Below, piece by piece: positions 16,703-25,197 of a stretch of 64,000 bases of DNA. Each line of letters begins with the position of its first letter. Positions within the stretch are counted from its first letter, which is position 1. A program made the translations under genes and the position numbers. This DNA is from CAVPXC01 sp963709505 (GTDB taxonomy: Bacteria; Chloroflexota; Anaerolineae; JAAEKA01), in the NCBI GenBank assembly GCA_963709505.1, contig CAVPXC010000015.1:1-64000 (forward strand), written 5' to 3'. A model generated the notes under the pieces. It ran no database searches. It saw nothing but the letters and a program-made list of their open reading frames with translations, and had not been told where the DNA came from.

Positions 16703-17818
16703 TCATTCGTTAAACAACTCTCCTACAGATCGTCCGTCGTGGATTCGCCGGATCACGTCGCCGACTAGCGGCGCAACACTCAGTACGGTCAAACGATCGC
16801 CGATGCGCTTTAGCTTTCTTTCGGCCAATGGCACCGTATCGGTAATCACAATACGCGTTAGATCACTGTTTTGCAGACGTTTTGCGGCCGGTTTGGATAG
16901 AATAGCGTGCGTTGCACATGCATGCAACTCACGCGCGCCCGCCGCACGCAAAAACTTCGCCGCATCTGTGAGCGTACCCGCCGTATCAATCTCGTCATCC
17001 ACGATGAGCACGTTCTTACCCTCGACGTTGCCAATGACGCTGTACATCTGCGTCGCCGACCCATCGTGCGCACGACGCTTTTCGATGATAGCCAGCGGCA
17101 AATTGAGCCGCGCTGCCAGGTTCCGCGCTCGCCGCAAGCCACCGACGTCGGGTGAGACGACGACGGTATCCTCCGGACTGAGGTTCTGCTGCTTGTAATA
17201 TTCCTCAAAAATCTGAATCGTCGGAAGCTCATCCGTAGGAATGGTGAAAAAGCCCTGGATCTGTCCAGCATGTAGATCTAGCGTCAAAAAACGGTCGGCC
17301 CCGGCCGTTGTGACCAAGTCGGCCACTAGCCGGGCTGTGATCGGAACCCGCGGCTGGTCTTTTTTGTCGGTGCGGCCATAGCCGTAGTAGGGCACGACCG
17401 CAGTGATGCGTCCCGCCGAATCACGGCGCAACGTGTCGATGAAAATCAACAGCTCCATCAAGTTGTCGTTGACCGGCGGACACGTGGGCTGGATCAGGAA
17501 AACGTCCTTGCCGCGCACGCTTTGGTGCAGCCTGACAAAAGTGTTCGTGTTGGCAAACTGAAAAACGTCGGCGCCGCCCAGCGGCACGTCTAGATAGTCC
17601 GCAACCTTCTGCGCCAGACCCCGATGGGCCGTGCCGCTGTAGATCGCCAGATCGCCGTAAAGCTTGTACTCGGTCATCGTTGGCTGAACAACTGCAGCAG
17701 CCTGTTCTCGTGCACCTTTGCTACGGCGGCCATTGGCCGCGGCCTTGACAGCAGGGCCGTGAGTGGACGCGCGTGCCGCGTCCACAATAAGGGTGTTTGG
17801 AACCGATATTTGTGCCAT
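16703..17818 (-). CDS. prs: Ribose-phosphate pyrophosphokinase with N-terminal extension
   Basis: Makes PRPP from ribose 5-phosphate and ATP for nucleotide, His and Trp synthesis. The canonical enzyme starts at about MTEYKLYGDLAIYSG and is ~324 residues; here a ~47-residue Ala-rich extension precedes it (MAQISVPNTLIVDAARAST...). Motifs: VPYYGYGRTDKKDQPR, DLHAGQIQGFF, VVSPDVGGLRRARNLA, and the PRPP loop VLIVDDEIDTAGTL. Start at 17818 with GAGAGG upstream; the in-frame ATG at the canonical position (about 17677) is the alternative. Intact. Confidence 0.92.
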   Translation of the reverse strand: MAQISVPNTLIVDAARASTHGPAVKAAANGRRSKGAREQAAAVVQPTMTEYKLYGDLAIYSGTAHRGLAQKVADYLDVPLGGADVFQFANTNTFVRLHQSVRGKDVFLIQPTCPPVNDNLMELLIFIDTLRRDSAGRITAVVPYYGYGRTDKKDQPRVPITARLVADLVTTAGADRFLTLDLHAGQIQGFFTIPTDELPTIQIFEEYYKQQNLSPEDTVVVSPDVGGLRRARNLAARLNLPLAIIEKRRAHDGSATQMYSVIGNVEGKNVLIVDDEIDTAGTLTDAAKFLRAAGARELHACATHAILSKPAAKRLQNSDLTRIVITDTVPLAERKLKRIGDRLTVLSVAPLVGDVIRRIHDGRSVGELFNE

Positions 17819-17890
17819 CGTCGGGCATCCTCTCTGTATGGGACGGACAAGAGGGTCGGAAGCCGAATTGTACACTAAGAGCTAGACGGT

Positions 17891-18884
17891 TCAGTTCGTA
17901 AACAGTATGGCGGGCAACAGTTGATCGGCGGCGCTATAAGGATCTTGGTCACGGGCGGCCACTTCTGTGACCAAACGTTGGAAATGCTCAGGCGGCACCC
18001 GGCTGTTCAGGCGGCGCAAGACAGCTGTCTGCAAGATGTGCACCAGATTGATGCGGGCGCGTTCCTCCTCCCGGCGTTGGAACTCACCGCTGAGCTGCAA
18101 ATAAATGCGATGCTGCTCGATGGCATTCAGCAATTCGGGGATGCCTTGATCGCGCAGAGCGACGGTTTTGATGATCGGTGGCGTCCAGCCCTCCGGCTCC
18201 TGCTGTGCCAGGCCGACCTGCACCGTGTGGCCATGGTGTTGCACCATCTTTGGCCCCATCCCCAGCCACATCTGCAAGGCGGTAATGGTCTTGTCCGCCC
18301 CTTCGCGGTCTGCCTTGTTGACCGCGAGAATGTCGGCGATCTCCAGCACGCCGGCCTTGATCGCCTGTACCTCGTCACCCATGCCGGGCGCCTCAACTAC
18401 AATTGTTGTATGAGCGGTGCTGGCGATGTCCACTTCTGCCTGGCCAACGCCGACCGTCTCGACGATCAGGCGCTGAAAGCCGGCCGAGTTTAGCACAGTG
18501 ATTACATCGGCAGTGGCTTGTGCCAGACCGCCCAGGCTGCCGCGCGTCGCCATGGAGCGGATGAAGATGCCGGGGTCGCCACTCAGATCGCGCATGCGCA
18601 CACGATCACCCAGCAATGCGCCACCCGTAAAGGGGCTGGTGGGATCCACCGCCACGATTCCGACGGTATATCCTCGCTGGCGGTACGCCTTGGCCAGCGC
18701 GTTGACCAGGGTCGACTTGCCCGTGCCGGGCGAGCCCGTTATGCCGATGATGTGGGCCTGGCCGGTGCGCCGATAAAGCGTCGCCAGCGCGCCATGGGCC
18801 TCCGCCCCTTCGTTTTCCACCGAGGGTAATCGTTCGAGCCAGCGCGCGGCGGTTGCCCGCCAACAAATCGTCTATCAGCTGCAT
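17891..18884 (-). CDS. meaB: Methylmalonyl-CoA mutase-associated GTPase MeaB, frameshifted
   Basis: G3E-family P-loop GTPase that protects or loads adenosylcobalamin-dependent mutases. From ENEGAEAHGALATLY onward it is intact: Walker A GSPGTGKST, DPTSPFTGGALLGDRVRM, ETVGVGQAEVDI, NKADREGA. The conserved N-terminus MQLIDDLLAGNRRALARTITL lies in another frame starting at 18884; one extra G near 18820-18821 (GG for G in CTCGTGGAAAAC) separates the two. No mutase gene is in the window. Confidence 0.85.
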
Positions 18885-19139
18885 AGTGTGGGTCTCGCAA
18901 AAGGAATTAGGTTGCAGGTTGCAGGTTGCAAAAGTGCCAGGTGTGGCACAAGTAGCAGCGCCCATCGTACCATTGCCCCCATGGCTCCGTCAAATTGGAA
19001 GAGTACGTCCAAATCCTGTTCGTAGGGGCGGGTCTTGCACCCGCCCGCAATCCATCGCATTCGTAGGGACGGGTCTTGCACCCGCCCGCAACCAGCATTC
19101 GTCACCGTTTCGCAGGGGCGGATCGATCAAATCAGGGGG
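18885..19139. repeat. Intergenic region with two repeat families
   Basis: 18908-18930 carries AGGTTGCAGGTTGCA units (same family as 16644-16695). 19020-19095 holds two direct copies of CGTAGGGGCGGGTCTTGCAC followed by CCGCCCGC; each copy is itself a hairpin (GGCGGGT...ACCCGCC). The second family resembles REP-type palindromes. No gene. Confidence 0.7.
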
Positions 19140-20117
19140 TCAGCTCACCGCCGGCTCCAACAGAGTCAGCGTGCGGGCGTCGGCGTCCAGCTCGACTTCG
19201 CAGCCGATCGGCAGGGTTGCCTGATCCTCGACGTGACCGATCATCAAGCCACGCACTGCGGGAACGCCCACTGCCTCGCTGCGCTCGGCCAGGACCTGCT
19301 CCAAGCTGAACTGAAACGTGCTGGTGGAGGGCGGGATCTCGGTGAACTTGCCAAAGACGATGCCCGCCACCTGCTTGAGCGCACCGGCCAGCCAGAGCTG
19401 AGTCAACATCCGGTCGATGCGGTGGACACTCTCCAGGACGTCTTCGATAAAAAGGATGGCGCCGGCATAGTCTGGCGCGTACGGCGTGCCTGCGAGGTGC
19501 GCCAGCAGGGTCAGGTTGCCGCCCACCAGCCGCCCGCGTGCAACCCCGGGCACGAGTGTGGCCGTTCGGTTCAGGCGCTCAACCCGGCCGGGCGCGGCAT
19601 CGAACGGTGGCGGCGCGGCGAGCAGGGTTGGCGCCTCCGGGGTCTGTACCACTTTTTGGAACTGCGCCAGGGTGTAAGGCGTGTACAACTGGTCGGCGAT
19701 TGGGCCGTGAAAGGTCACCAGGCCGGTCAGTCGCTGGATTGGATTCAGCAGTGTGGTGATGTCGCTGTAGCCGATGAGTGGCTTGGGGTTACGGCGAATG
19801 AGGTCAAAATCCAGGTGGGGCAATGTGCGGGATGCGCCATAGCCGCCGCGCAGGCAGATGATACCTGCTACGTCAGGATCGGCGAACATCGCGGTTAAGT
19901 CGGCGGCGCGCTCTTGATCCGTGCCCGCGAAATAGCCATGACGCCTGAAAAGATGTTGGCCGGGTTTGACGCGAAACCCGAGCGACTCGACGGTCTCAAC
20001 GCCGGCTTGAATCCGGTCATCCTCGCCGATGGTGTACGCCGGTGCGACTACGCCGAGGGTCTGGCCTAGTTCGAGGCGTCTGGGTTTGATGGAGGAGGGC
20101 GATTGGGTCGTCTTCAT
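19140..20117 (-). CDS. LD-carboxypeptidase (peptidase family S66)
   Basis: A 325-residue serine peptidase that trims murein tetrapeptides during recycling. Family blocks: LGVVAPAYTIGEDD, GIICLRGGYGASRTLPHLDF (catalytic Ser region would be GGYGAxR), KPLIGYSDITTLL, VTFHGPIADQL, RGRLVGGNLTLLAHLAGT, ILFIEDVLESVHRIDRML, and the C-terminal IGHVEDQATLPIG that normally reads GH...LP.G. Start taken at 20117 because the promoter places the RNA 5' end there; an open frame extends to 20162 across the promoter. Cytoplasmic, no signal peptide. Confidence 0.85.
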   Translation of the reverse strand: MKTTQSPSSIKPRRLELGQTLGVVAPAYTIGEDDRIQAGVETVESLGFRVKPGQHLFRRHGYFAGTDQERAADLTAMFADPDVAGIICLRGGYGASRTLPHLDFDLIRRNPKPLIGYSDITTLLNPIQRLTGLVTFHGPIADQLYTPYTLAQFQKVVQTPEAPTLLAAPPPFDAAPGRVERLNRTATLVPGVARGRLVGGNLTLLAHLAGTPYAPDYAGAILFIEDVLESVHRIDRMLTQLWLAGALKQVAGIVFGKFTEIPPSTSTFQFSLEQVLAERSEAVGVPAVRGLMIGHVEDQATLPIGCEVELDADARTLTLLEPAVS

Positions 20118-20124
20118 GCAGTGC

Positions 20125-20153
20125 ATCATACACGACAGGCACTTGTCTGACAA
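20125..20153 (-). promoter_or_regulatory. Promoter of the LD-carboxypeptidase gene, probably leaderless
   Basis: TTGTCA (20148-20153), 17 bp, TATGAT (20125-20130) on the minus strand. Expected start about 20118; the ATG is at 20117-20115 and no Shine-Dalgarno precedes it. Confidence 0.6.
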
Positions 20154-20229
20154 GACGGTCACCGTGTACTATGATTCCGGCTGGCAGCCTTGGTCTGCTT
20201 CGAATCAATTCAACGAGAGATCCCCCAGC

Positions 20230-20658
20230 CCGGGCTCATTGGTGGGCGTCGCGCTGAGCCAGCAAAGCGAGGAGCACAGCCAGGCGCATGAGGTTATCTA
20301 CCAGTTTGCAATCAGCTTCTTTGCGCCTCTGTATTTCGTGGCGATCGGGCTCAGAGTCAACTTTGCGGCTGGGTTCGACCTGTGGCTCGTCGTCGCAGTC
20401 CTGGCCGTCGCCTGTATCGGCAAGGTCGCGGGTGCGGGCGCGAGGGCGTGGCTGGGCGGCATGGCCCCGCGACGGGCGCTGGCCGTAGGCTTTGGCATGA
20501 ACGCGCGCGGCGCCATCGAGCTGATCCTGGCCATAGTTGCACTGGAGCACGGCCTGATCGACCAGCGGATATTCGTGGCGTTGGTGTTCATGGCCATCGC
20601 GACGTCGCCGATGAGCGGGCCGGCAATGAAGCGGCTGGCGGGCGCGCCCGGCCGTTAG
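20230..20658 (+). pseudogene. C-terminal fragment of a cation/proton antiporter
   Basis: Matches the last ~140 residues of CPA2/Kef-type antiporters: VGVALSQQSEEHSQAHEVIYQF, ISFFAPLYFVAIGLRVNFAA, FDLWLVVAVLAVACIGKVAG, ALAVGFGMNARGAIELILAIV. A full antiporter has ten or more spans; here only about four remain and the ~250 N-terminal residues are absent. Upstream sequence is the promoter and start of the divergent LD-carboxypeptidase gene, so this is a truncated remnant left by a rearrangement. The frame is open upstream to 20029 but that part has no similarity. Confidence 0.75.
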
Positions 20659-20811
20659 CGTGCCCGATCCTGCCATTTTCAGCGCAATCGCGACCTGTGG
20701 TATACTCAGATCGCGTTCGTCTTGGTCGAGTCCTTCCCCTCGCCGAGGCAGCGTGATAGGCGACGCCCGTCTCGGGTTCCCCCCACCGAGACGGGCGTTG
20801 TCGCGTGGCAC
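20659..20811. other. Intergenic with hairpin and possible small transcript
   Basis: TATACT at 20701-20706 (+), then a strong hairpin CGACGCCCGTCTCGG/CCGAGACGGGCGTTGTCG (20761-20803). There is no good -35 box at 17 bp. It could be a short RNA with a terminator, or just a second hairpin behind the antiporter remnant. Confidence 0.35.
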
Positions 20812-20851
20812 GAAAAAAGACTGGACCGGTTTTCCGCAACCGGTCCAGTCT
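20812..20851 (-). terminator. Intrinsic terminator of gyrB
   Basis: On the minus strand AGACTGGACCGG/CCGGTCCAGTCT around a 10-nt loop, followed by TTTTTT. It starts 23 bp after the gyrB stop. Confidence 0.85.
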
Positions 20852-20874
20852 GGGGCAATCACACAGGAATCAGC

Positions 20875-23800
20875 TCAAACGTCCAGGTTCCGCACTTGCT
20901 TGGCATGTGTCTGGATAAACCGCTTACGAGGCGGGACGGCGCTGCCCATCAGCATATCGAAGGTGCGATCGGCTGCGGCCGCGTCCTCGATGGTTACCTG
21001 CAGGAGCGTGCGCTTCTCCGGGTTCATGGTCGTCTCCCAGAGCTGCTCCGGGTTCATCTCGCCCAGACCCTTGTAGCGCTGGAGGACGGTCTTTTTGCCG
21101 TCCAGCCGCTTAAGGGTCCGATCCTTCTCTTCATCAGAATAGACGTAATACTCATCTTTGGCAGCCTTGATCAGGTACAGCGGCGGCTGGGCGATGTACA
21201 GGTTGCCGTTGGAGATCAATGGCTCGAGGTAGCGGAAGAAGAAGGTGAGGAGCAGGGTGCGGATGTGACTTCCGTCAACGTCAGCATCCGTATTTTTTGC
21301 CGCGATACCTCCGAAACCGCAGATGAAATTCTCATCTTCCGCCACAGAAAAATCGTAGACTTTGCCTGACGATGCCCGCACTTCACGAACAGCACGTACA
21401 GGCAAGCTTATCAGGTCGCCTATCATTGAGCTTGCCTTCCGGCGACTTGGGACTGACTTGGTATGGGAGGTGTACTCCCTCAACTCATCGGCACGTCGGT
21501 GATTCGCCCAGATGCTCTGAAGAACAATTAGATCCTCAACCCGATTCACATAGACCGTATAGGCCGTATGTCTCTGGAAAATAGGTTTTCCATTGACTGG
21601 ACTTGGACCCATGGGTTGGCCGCTGGGCTCCTGTTTGGTAATACCAGCACTAATACCATGACCCAGCAGCAGATACATCAGTTGATCTGCCAATGTTCTT
21701 GAACTTGTGCCGAACGAAAGATGTCTCCGGCTGATTGTACCGTCGCCGGAAAAGTAGCCTCGCAGAAAGGCCAGCTGCAACGCACGATCGACGTTGAAAA
21801 CCAAGTCCGGTATATGCTTTCGAACGGACTCTGTCCCATCGAAACAGAAGACTAATCGGAAGGTTGCCGTGACGACGTTATTAAGCAGACGTAATTCGTC
21901 CGCTCGATTGCCCTTGCTGACATAGTACGTCGGCTCAATCCCAAACAACTCTTTGATTGCTGTTCTGAGTTCGGGCACAAGCGGTTGATTGCGTTTGCCG
22001 ATAGCCAGGCGTACGCCGTTGCGCTTGCTGAGCGCGCCATCGGCCACGAAGAAGCCGAGGAGCATCATTAAGGATTCGGTGATTAGTAGGAAGCGCGGCA
22101 CTGCCTGATCGGCGTAGTGCTTCGGAGTCAACACTACATCCTCGCCCAGCTCGTCCAGGTCGTCCACAGTCAGGTTGCGCAAGAACACGTAGTCCCGCAC
22201 CCGATTTGCAGGCGCCGCCCGGTACTGGGTGTTCCAGATGTGATCCAGCCGGCTGTCGCCGACCAGCACCTCTGCCAACACCGGCTCGCGCTCCAGCTCC
22301 AGCACGTCGAGGTAGCGCGTGAAGTGGCTCAGGATCGGCCGCAGCGCGCCTCTTTCCCAGGCGTAGAAGGTCACGGGCTGGCGAATCCCCACAGCTTCAC
22401 ACACCTTGCGCTGGCTGAGGCCCAGCTCCAGCCGCCGGGATTTGAGGAGCTCGCCTACATGCGCCGGGATGGTCACGCGCTCCTCGACCATCTGCGGATC
22501 GTCAACGTATCCTTTGCGCACCTGCGACTTGTACCAGCGCTCCACACCCGGTCCGCGCACGACGATGTCAGTGTCTTTACCCGCGCCTGCCTCCACCAGC
22601 GAACGCAGGAGGTCAAGCCGCTCCGCCGACTGCGCCGGAAGCGGCATCCGAGCCGGCGCCGCCAACAGGTCGCCAACCTGTACCTCGTCCCCGCGCTTGA
22701 GCACCGGCCGGCCGGCTGGGTCGGAGACAAAGACGCTGTGCGAGCCAGTCACTCGCACGCGACGCCCGTAGGCCGTCTCGATCTCGTACATCGGCCCATC
22801 GTGATCGTGGCGGATGACGTTCTTGATCGTCTTGAAGCGCACCTCGCCCGTCTCTTTGCTGAAGCTCAACACCTGGTAGAGCGATGGATCGGTCTGGGTT
22901 TCCCATAGTTTGTCGATGAATGGACCAACCCGCACGGCGCAAACCTGGCCCTCCGGATCCTTGACGAAGGTCATCTCATCGCCGTCGACGCTCATGATGA
23001 GAATGCGGCCGTAACGCAAGTTTTCCAGATTAAAGCTATCGCCGATCCCCGTGCCCAAGGCCGTGATCAGCGCCTGGATCTCCTTATTGGCCAGAGCTTT
23101 GTCCAGGCGGGACTTTTCGACGTTGAGGATCTTGCCGCGCAAGGGTAGAATGGCCTGGAATCGACGATCCCTACCCTGCTTGGCGCTGTTGTGGACGAAC
23201 ACGCCAGCCGCCAAGGCAAAGTTGTGATAGTTGTCGACAGTGATGTCGAACACGTCCGTTCGCTCGGCCAAGGCACGAACAATGAGAACTTTACGGTCAG
23301 CGCTCTCGAGAGGCTCGTACACGGCAAGCCCACTGCGGATAGAACTGTGCTGCAGCAACCGCTCATGGCCAAAGGCGATAAACCCTTGCGTGCCCTGCTC
23401 CCCTTGATAAGCTACCTGATCCATACTCCTGGACGGCACCGCCTGCCCAATCGAAGCGTAGTCCATCGCTCGTGCTTCAAGCACCGGCAGTGCCAGCGCG
23501 TTTTCGACCTCAAGCGGGACCATGAGCGACATGAGACTTGCACCTGGTTGTAGCTCATCAGCTCTGCAATACGCCCCATCGCGCAATCTAAACAGGTGAT
23601 CTGGCGTGCACCGCACACGTTCTCCGTTGTCTAGCTCAACTTCCACCAATTCGGCGTCCCGATGGGTGCGCCGCGGATGGATCAACGGCACAATGCGCAC
23701 GTCGCCGGCTTCATTGGTAGCATAGCCAAAGTGGCTGATGCCTTTGTCCCAATCCTCGGCCAACTCCTTGATGGTCTTCTCGCCGCCTGAAGTCAACCGG

Positions 23801-25140
23801 ATACGGGTCTCAGGAGCGAAACAGCCACCTGCGCTGTCGCCCTCCACGATATATAGCTCGCTCTTGCTGGGATCGCGCTCTGAACAGTCGGCCAGCTTAC
23901 CCGGCAACGTCGCGCTCTCCAGCGCGCTCTTGCGGATCACCAGGTCGCGCGCCTTGCGCATGGCGTCGCGCGCCCGGCTACTGGTCTGGCACTTCTCGAC
24001 GATCTTCTTGGCGTCGCGCGGGTTCTGCTCCATCCAGGCGGTCAAGGCGTCGCCCACCACCTGCTGGACGTAGGTCTTGACCTCGGCGTTGAGCAGCTTG
24101 ACCTTGGTCTGGCTCTCGAACTGCGGATCGGGCAGCTTGACGCTGACGATCGCCGTCAACCCCTCGCGCGTGTCATCGGCGGTGAAAGCCGTGTCGCTTT
24201 CCTTTAGCATGCCCTGCTTGCGCGCGTAATCGTTGACGGTGCGCGTCAACGCGGCGCGCAGACCGGTCAAATGGCTGCCGCCGTCGGGGGTGTTGATGGT
24301 GTTGGCAAAGCTATAGACCGATTCGTTGAAGCCGTCGGTATACTGGAGCGCGGCCTCGATCAATGTGCCCTCGATCTCGCGCTCGATGTAGATCGGCTCG
24401 TGCACTACCTCGCGATTCTTGTTCAGATAGCGCACAAAGCTCTGCACACCGCCCTCGAAGTAGAAGGTGGTCTCACGCGGCTCTTTTTCCCGCAGGTCCT
24501 TGAAGGTCAAGGTAATCCCGCGAGTTAGGAAGGCCATCTCGCGGAAGCGCTGCAGCAAAGTGTCGTAGCGATACTCCAGCACCTCGAAGATCTCAGGATC
24601 GCGTAGGAAGATCGTCGTGGTACCGGTTCGCTCGCCCGGTTTCATCACGCCAGTCGCTTCGACTTGGGTCTGTGGAATGCCGCGGGCGAAACGCTGGCGC
24701 CAGACCTTGCCCTCGCGACGCACCTGCACCTCGAGCCAATCGGAAAGGGCGTTGACAGCCGAGACGCCGACGCCGTGCAGGCCACCGGACACCTTATAGC
24801 CGCCGCCGCCGAACTTACCACCGGCATGCAGCTTAGTCATGACGACGGTCAATGCCGACATACCGGTTTGCTCGTGACGACCGACCGGAATGCCGCGGCC
24901 GTTGTCGCTGACGCTGACGCTCTCGTCAGGGTTGATGACGATCTCAATAGAGTCGGCCGCGCCGGCCATAGCTTCGTCGATGGAGTTGTCTACGACCTCG
25001 TAGACCATGTGATGCAGCGCCCTGGAGTCCGTGCCGCCGATGTACATGCCTGGGCGACGGCGTACTGCTTCCAGTCCCTCCAAAACGGTAATGTTGTTGG
25101 CGTCGTACTGCGCAGGCTGCGTGGTGTTGTTCAAAGCCAC
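20875..25140 (-). CDS. gyrB: DNA gyrase subunit B with two inteins
   Basis: A 1421-residue precursor. Removing residues 440-651 and 717-1283 leaves 642 residues, the normal GyrB length. ATPase (GHKL) domain: DNSIDEAMAG, DNGRGIPVG, GGLHGVGVSAVNALS. TOPRIM domain: EGDSAGG, then after intein 1 SAKQGRDRRFQAILPLRGK, LRYGRILIM, then after intein 2 TDADVDGSHIRTLLLTFFFR. C-terminal RYKGLGEMNPEQLWETTMNP. Both inteins interrupt TOPRIM active-site motifs, so gyrase activity needs two splicing events. The reading frame is intact throughout 4.3 kb, unlike many neighbours. No gyrA nearby. A membrane protein gene lies 57 bp upstream on the same strand. Confidence 0.97.
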   Translation of the reverse strand: MALNNTTQPAQYDANNITVLEGLEAVRRRPGMYIGGTDSRALHHMVYEVVDNSIDEAMAGAADSIEIVINPDESVSVSDNGRGIPVGRHEQTGMSALTVVMTKLHAGGKFGGGGYKVSGGLHGVGVSAVNALSDWLEVQVRREGKVWRQRFARGIPQTQVEATGVMKPGERTGTTTIFLRDPEIFEVLEYRYDTLLQRFREMAFLTRGITLTFKDLREKEPRETTFYFEGGVQSFVRYLNKNREVVHEPIYIEREIEGTLIEAALQYTDGFNESVYSFANTINTPDGGSHLTGLRAALTRTVNDYARKQGMLKESDTAFTADDTREGLTAIVSVKLPDPQFESQTKVKLLNAEVKTYVQQVVGDALTAWMEQNPRDAKKIVEKCQTSSRARDAMRKARDLVIRKSALESATLPGKLADCSERDPSKSELYIVEGDSAGGCFAPETRIRLTSGGEKTIKELAEDWDKGISHFGYATNEAGDVRIVPLIHPRRTHRDAELVEVELDNGERVRCTPDHLFRLRDGAYCRADELQPGASLMSLMVPLEVENALALPVLEARAMDYASIGQAVPSRSMDQVAYQGEQGTQGFIAFGHERLLQHSSIRSGLAVYEPLESADRKVLIVRALAERTDVFDITVDNYHNFALAAGVFVHNSAKQGRDRRFQAILPLRGKILNVEKSRLDKALANKEIQALITALGTGIGDSFNLENLRYGRILIMSVDGDEMTFVKDPEGQVCAVRVGPFIDKLWETQTDPSLYQVLSFSKETGEVRFKTIKNVIRHDHDGPMYEIETAYGRRVRVTGSHSVFVSDPAGRPVLKRGDEVQVGDLLAAPARMPLPAQSAERLDLLRSLVEAGAGKDTDIVVRGPGVERWYKSQVRKGYVDDPQMVEERVTIPAHVGELLKSRRLELGLSQRKVCEAVGIRQPVTFYAWERGALRPILSHFTRYLDVLELEREPVLAEVLVGDSRLDHIWNTQYRAAPANRVRDYVFLRNLTVDDLDELGEDVVLTPKHYADQAVPRFLLITESLMMLLGFFVADGALSKRNGVRLAIGKRNQPLVPELRTAIKELFGIEPTYYVSKGNRADELRLLNNVVTATFRLVFCFDGTESVRKHIPDLVFNVDRALQLAFLRGYFSGDGTISRRHLSFGTSSRTLADQLMYLLLGHGISAGITKQEPSGQPMGPSPVNGKPIFQRHTAYTVYVNRVEDLIVLQSIWANHRRADELREYTSHTKSVPSRRKASSMIGDLISLPVRAVREVRASSGKVYDFSVAEDENFICGFGGIAAKNTDADVDGSHIRTLLLTFFFRYLEPLISNGNLYIAQPPLYLIKAAKDEYYVYSDEEKDRTLKRLDGKKTVLQRYKGLGEMNPEQLWETTMNPEKRTLLQVTIEDAAAADRTFDMLMGSAVPPRKRFIQTHAKQVRNLDV
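21292..22992 (-). mobile_element. Large LAGLIDADG intein in GyrB (567 aa) with embedded HTH
   Basis: Precursor residues S717-N1283, between LRYGRILIM and TDADVDG. Splicing domain: first residue Ser (SVDGDEMTFVKD), block B VRVTGSHSVFV, C-terminal blocks VYDFSVAEDENF and GFGGIAAKN followed by Thr+1. The penultimate residue is Lys, not the usual His. Endonuclease: two LAGLIDADG-type motifs, LLGFFVADGA (about residue 1027) and LAFLRGYFSGDGTI (about 1123). Between block B and the first motif lies an XRE-like helix-turn-helix (LKSRRLELGLSQRKVCEAVG... FYAWERGALRP, residues ~898-935), perhaps extra DNA recognition. Probably an active homing element. Confidence 0.9.
23188..23823 (-). mobile_element. 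Mini-intein in GyrB (212 aa)
   Basis: Precursor residues C440-N651, inserted in EGDSAGG^SAKQGRD. First residue Cys (CFAPETRIRL), block B VRCTPDHLFRL, C-terminal blocks VFDITVDNYHNFAL and GVFVHN followed by Ser+1, so all splice residues are present. No LAGLIDADG motif is visible in the ~110-residue centre, so the homing function seems lost. GyrB inteins in this motif are known from cyanobacteria. Confidence 0.9.
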
Positions 25141-25157
25141 AGTCTATACTCCTTCGG

Positions 25158-25190
25158 AAGTTGCAGGGTGCAGGTTGCAAGTCGCAGAGA
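25158..25190. repeat. TTGCAGGGTGCAGGTTGCA word repeat
   Basis: GTTGCAGGGTGCAGGTTGCA with AAGTCGCAG between gyrB and the upstream membrane protein gene; same family as 16644-16695. Confidence 0.7.
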
Positions 25191-25197
25191 ACTGCGA

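Noticed and set aside
16638..16706. Longer N-terminus of the polysaccharide deacetylase
   Set aside because: The extra codons are a translated repeat array; a lipoprotein signal starts at 16637 with its own Shine-Dalgarno.
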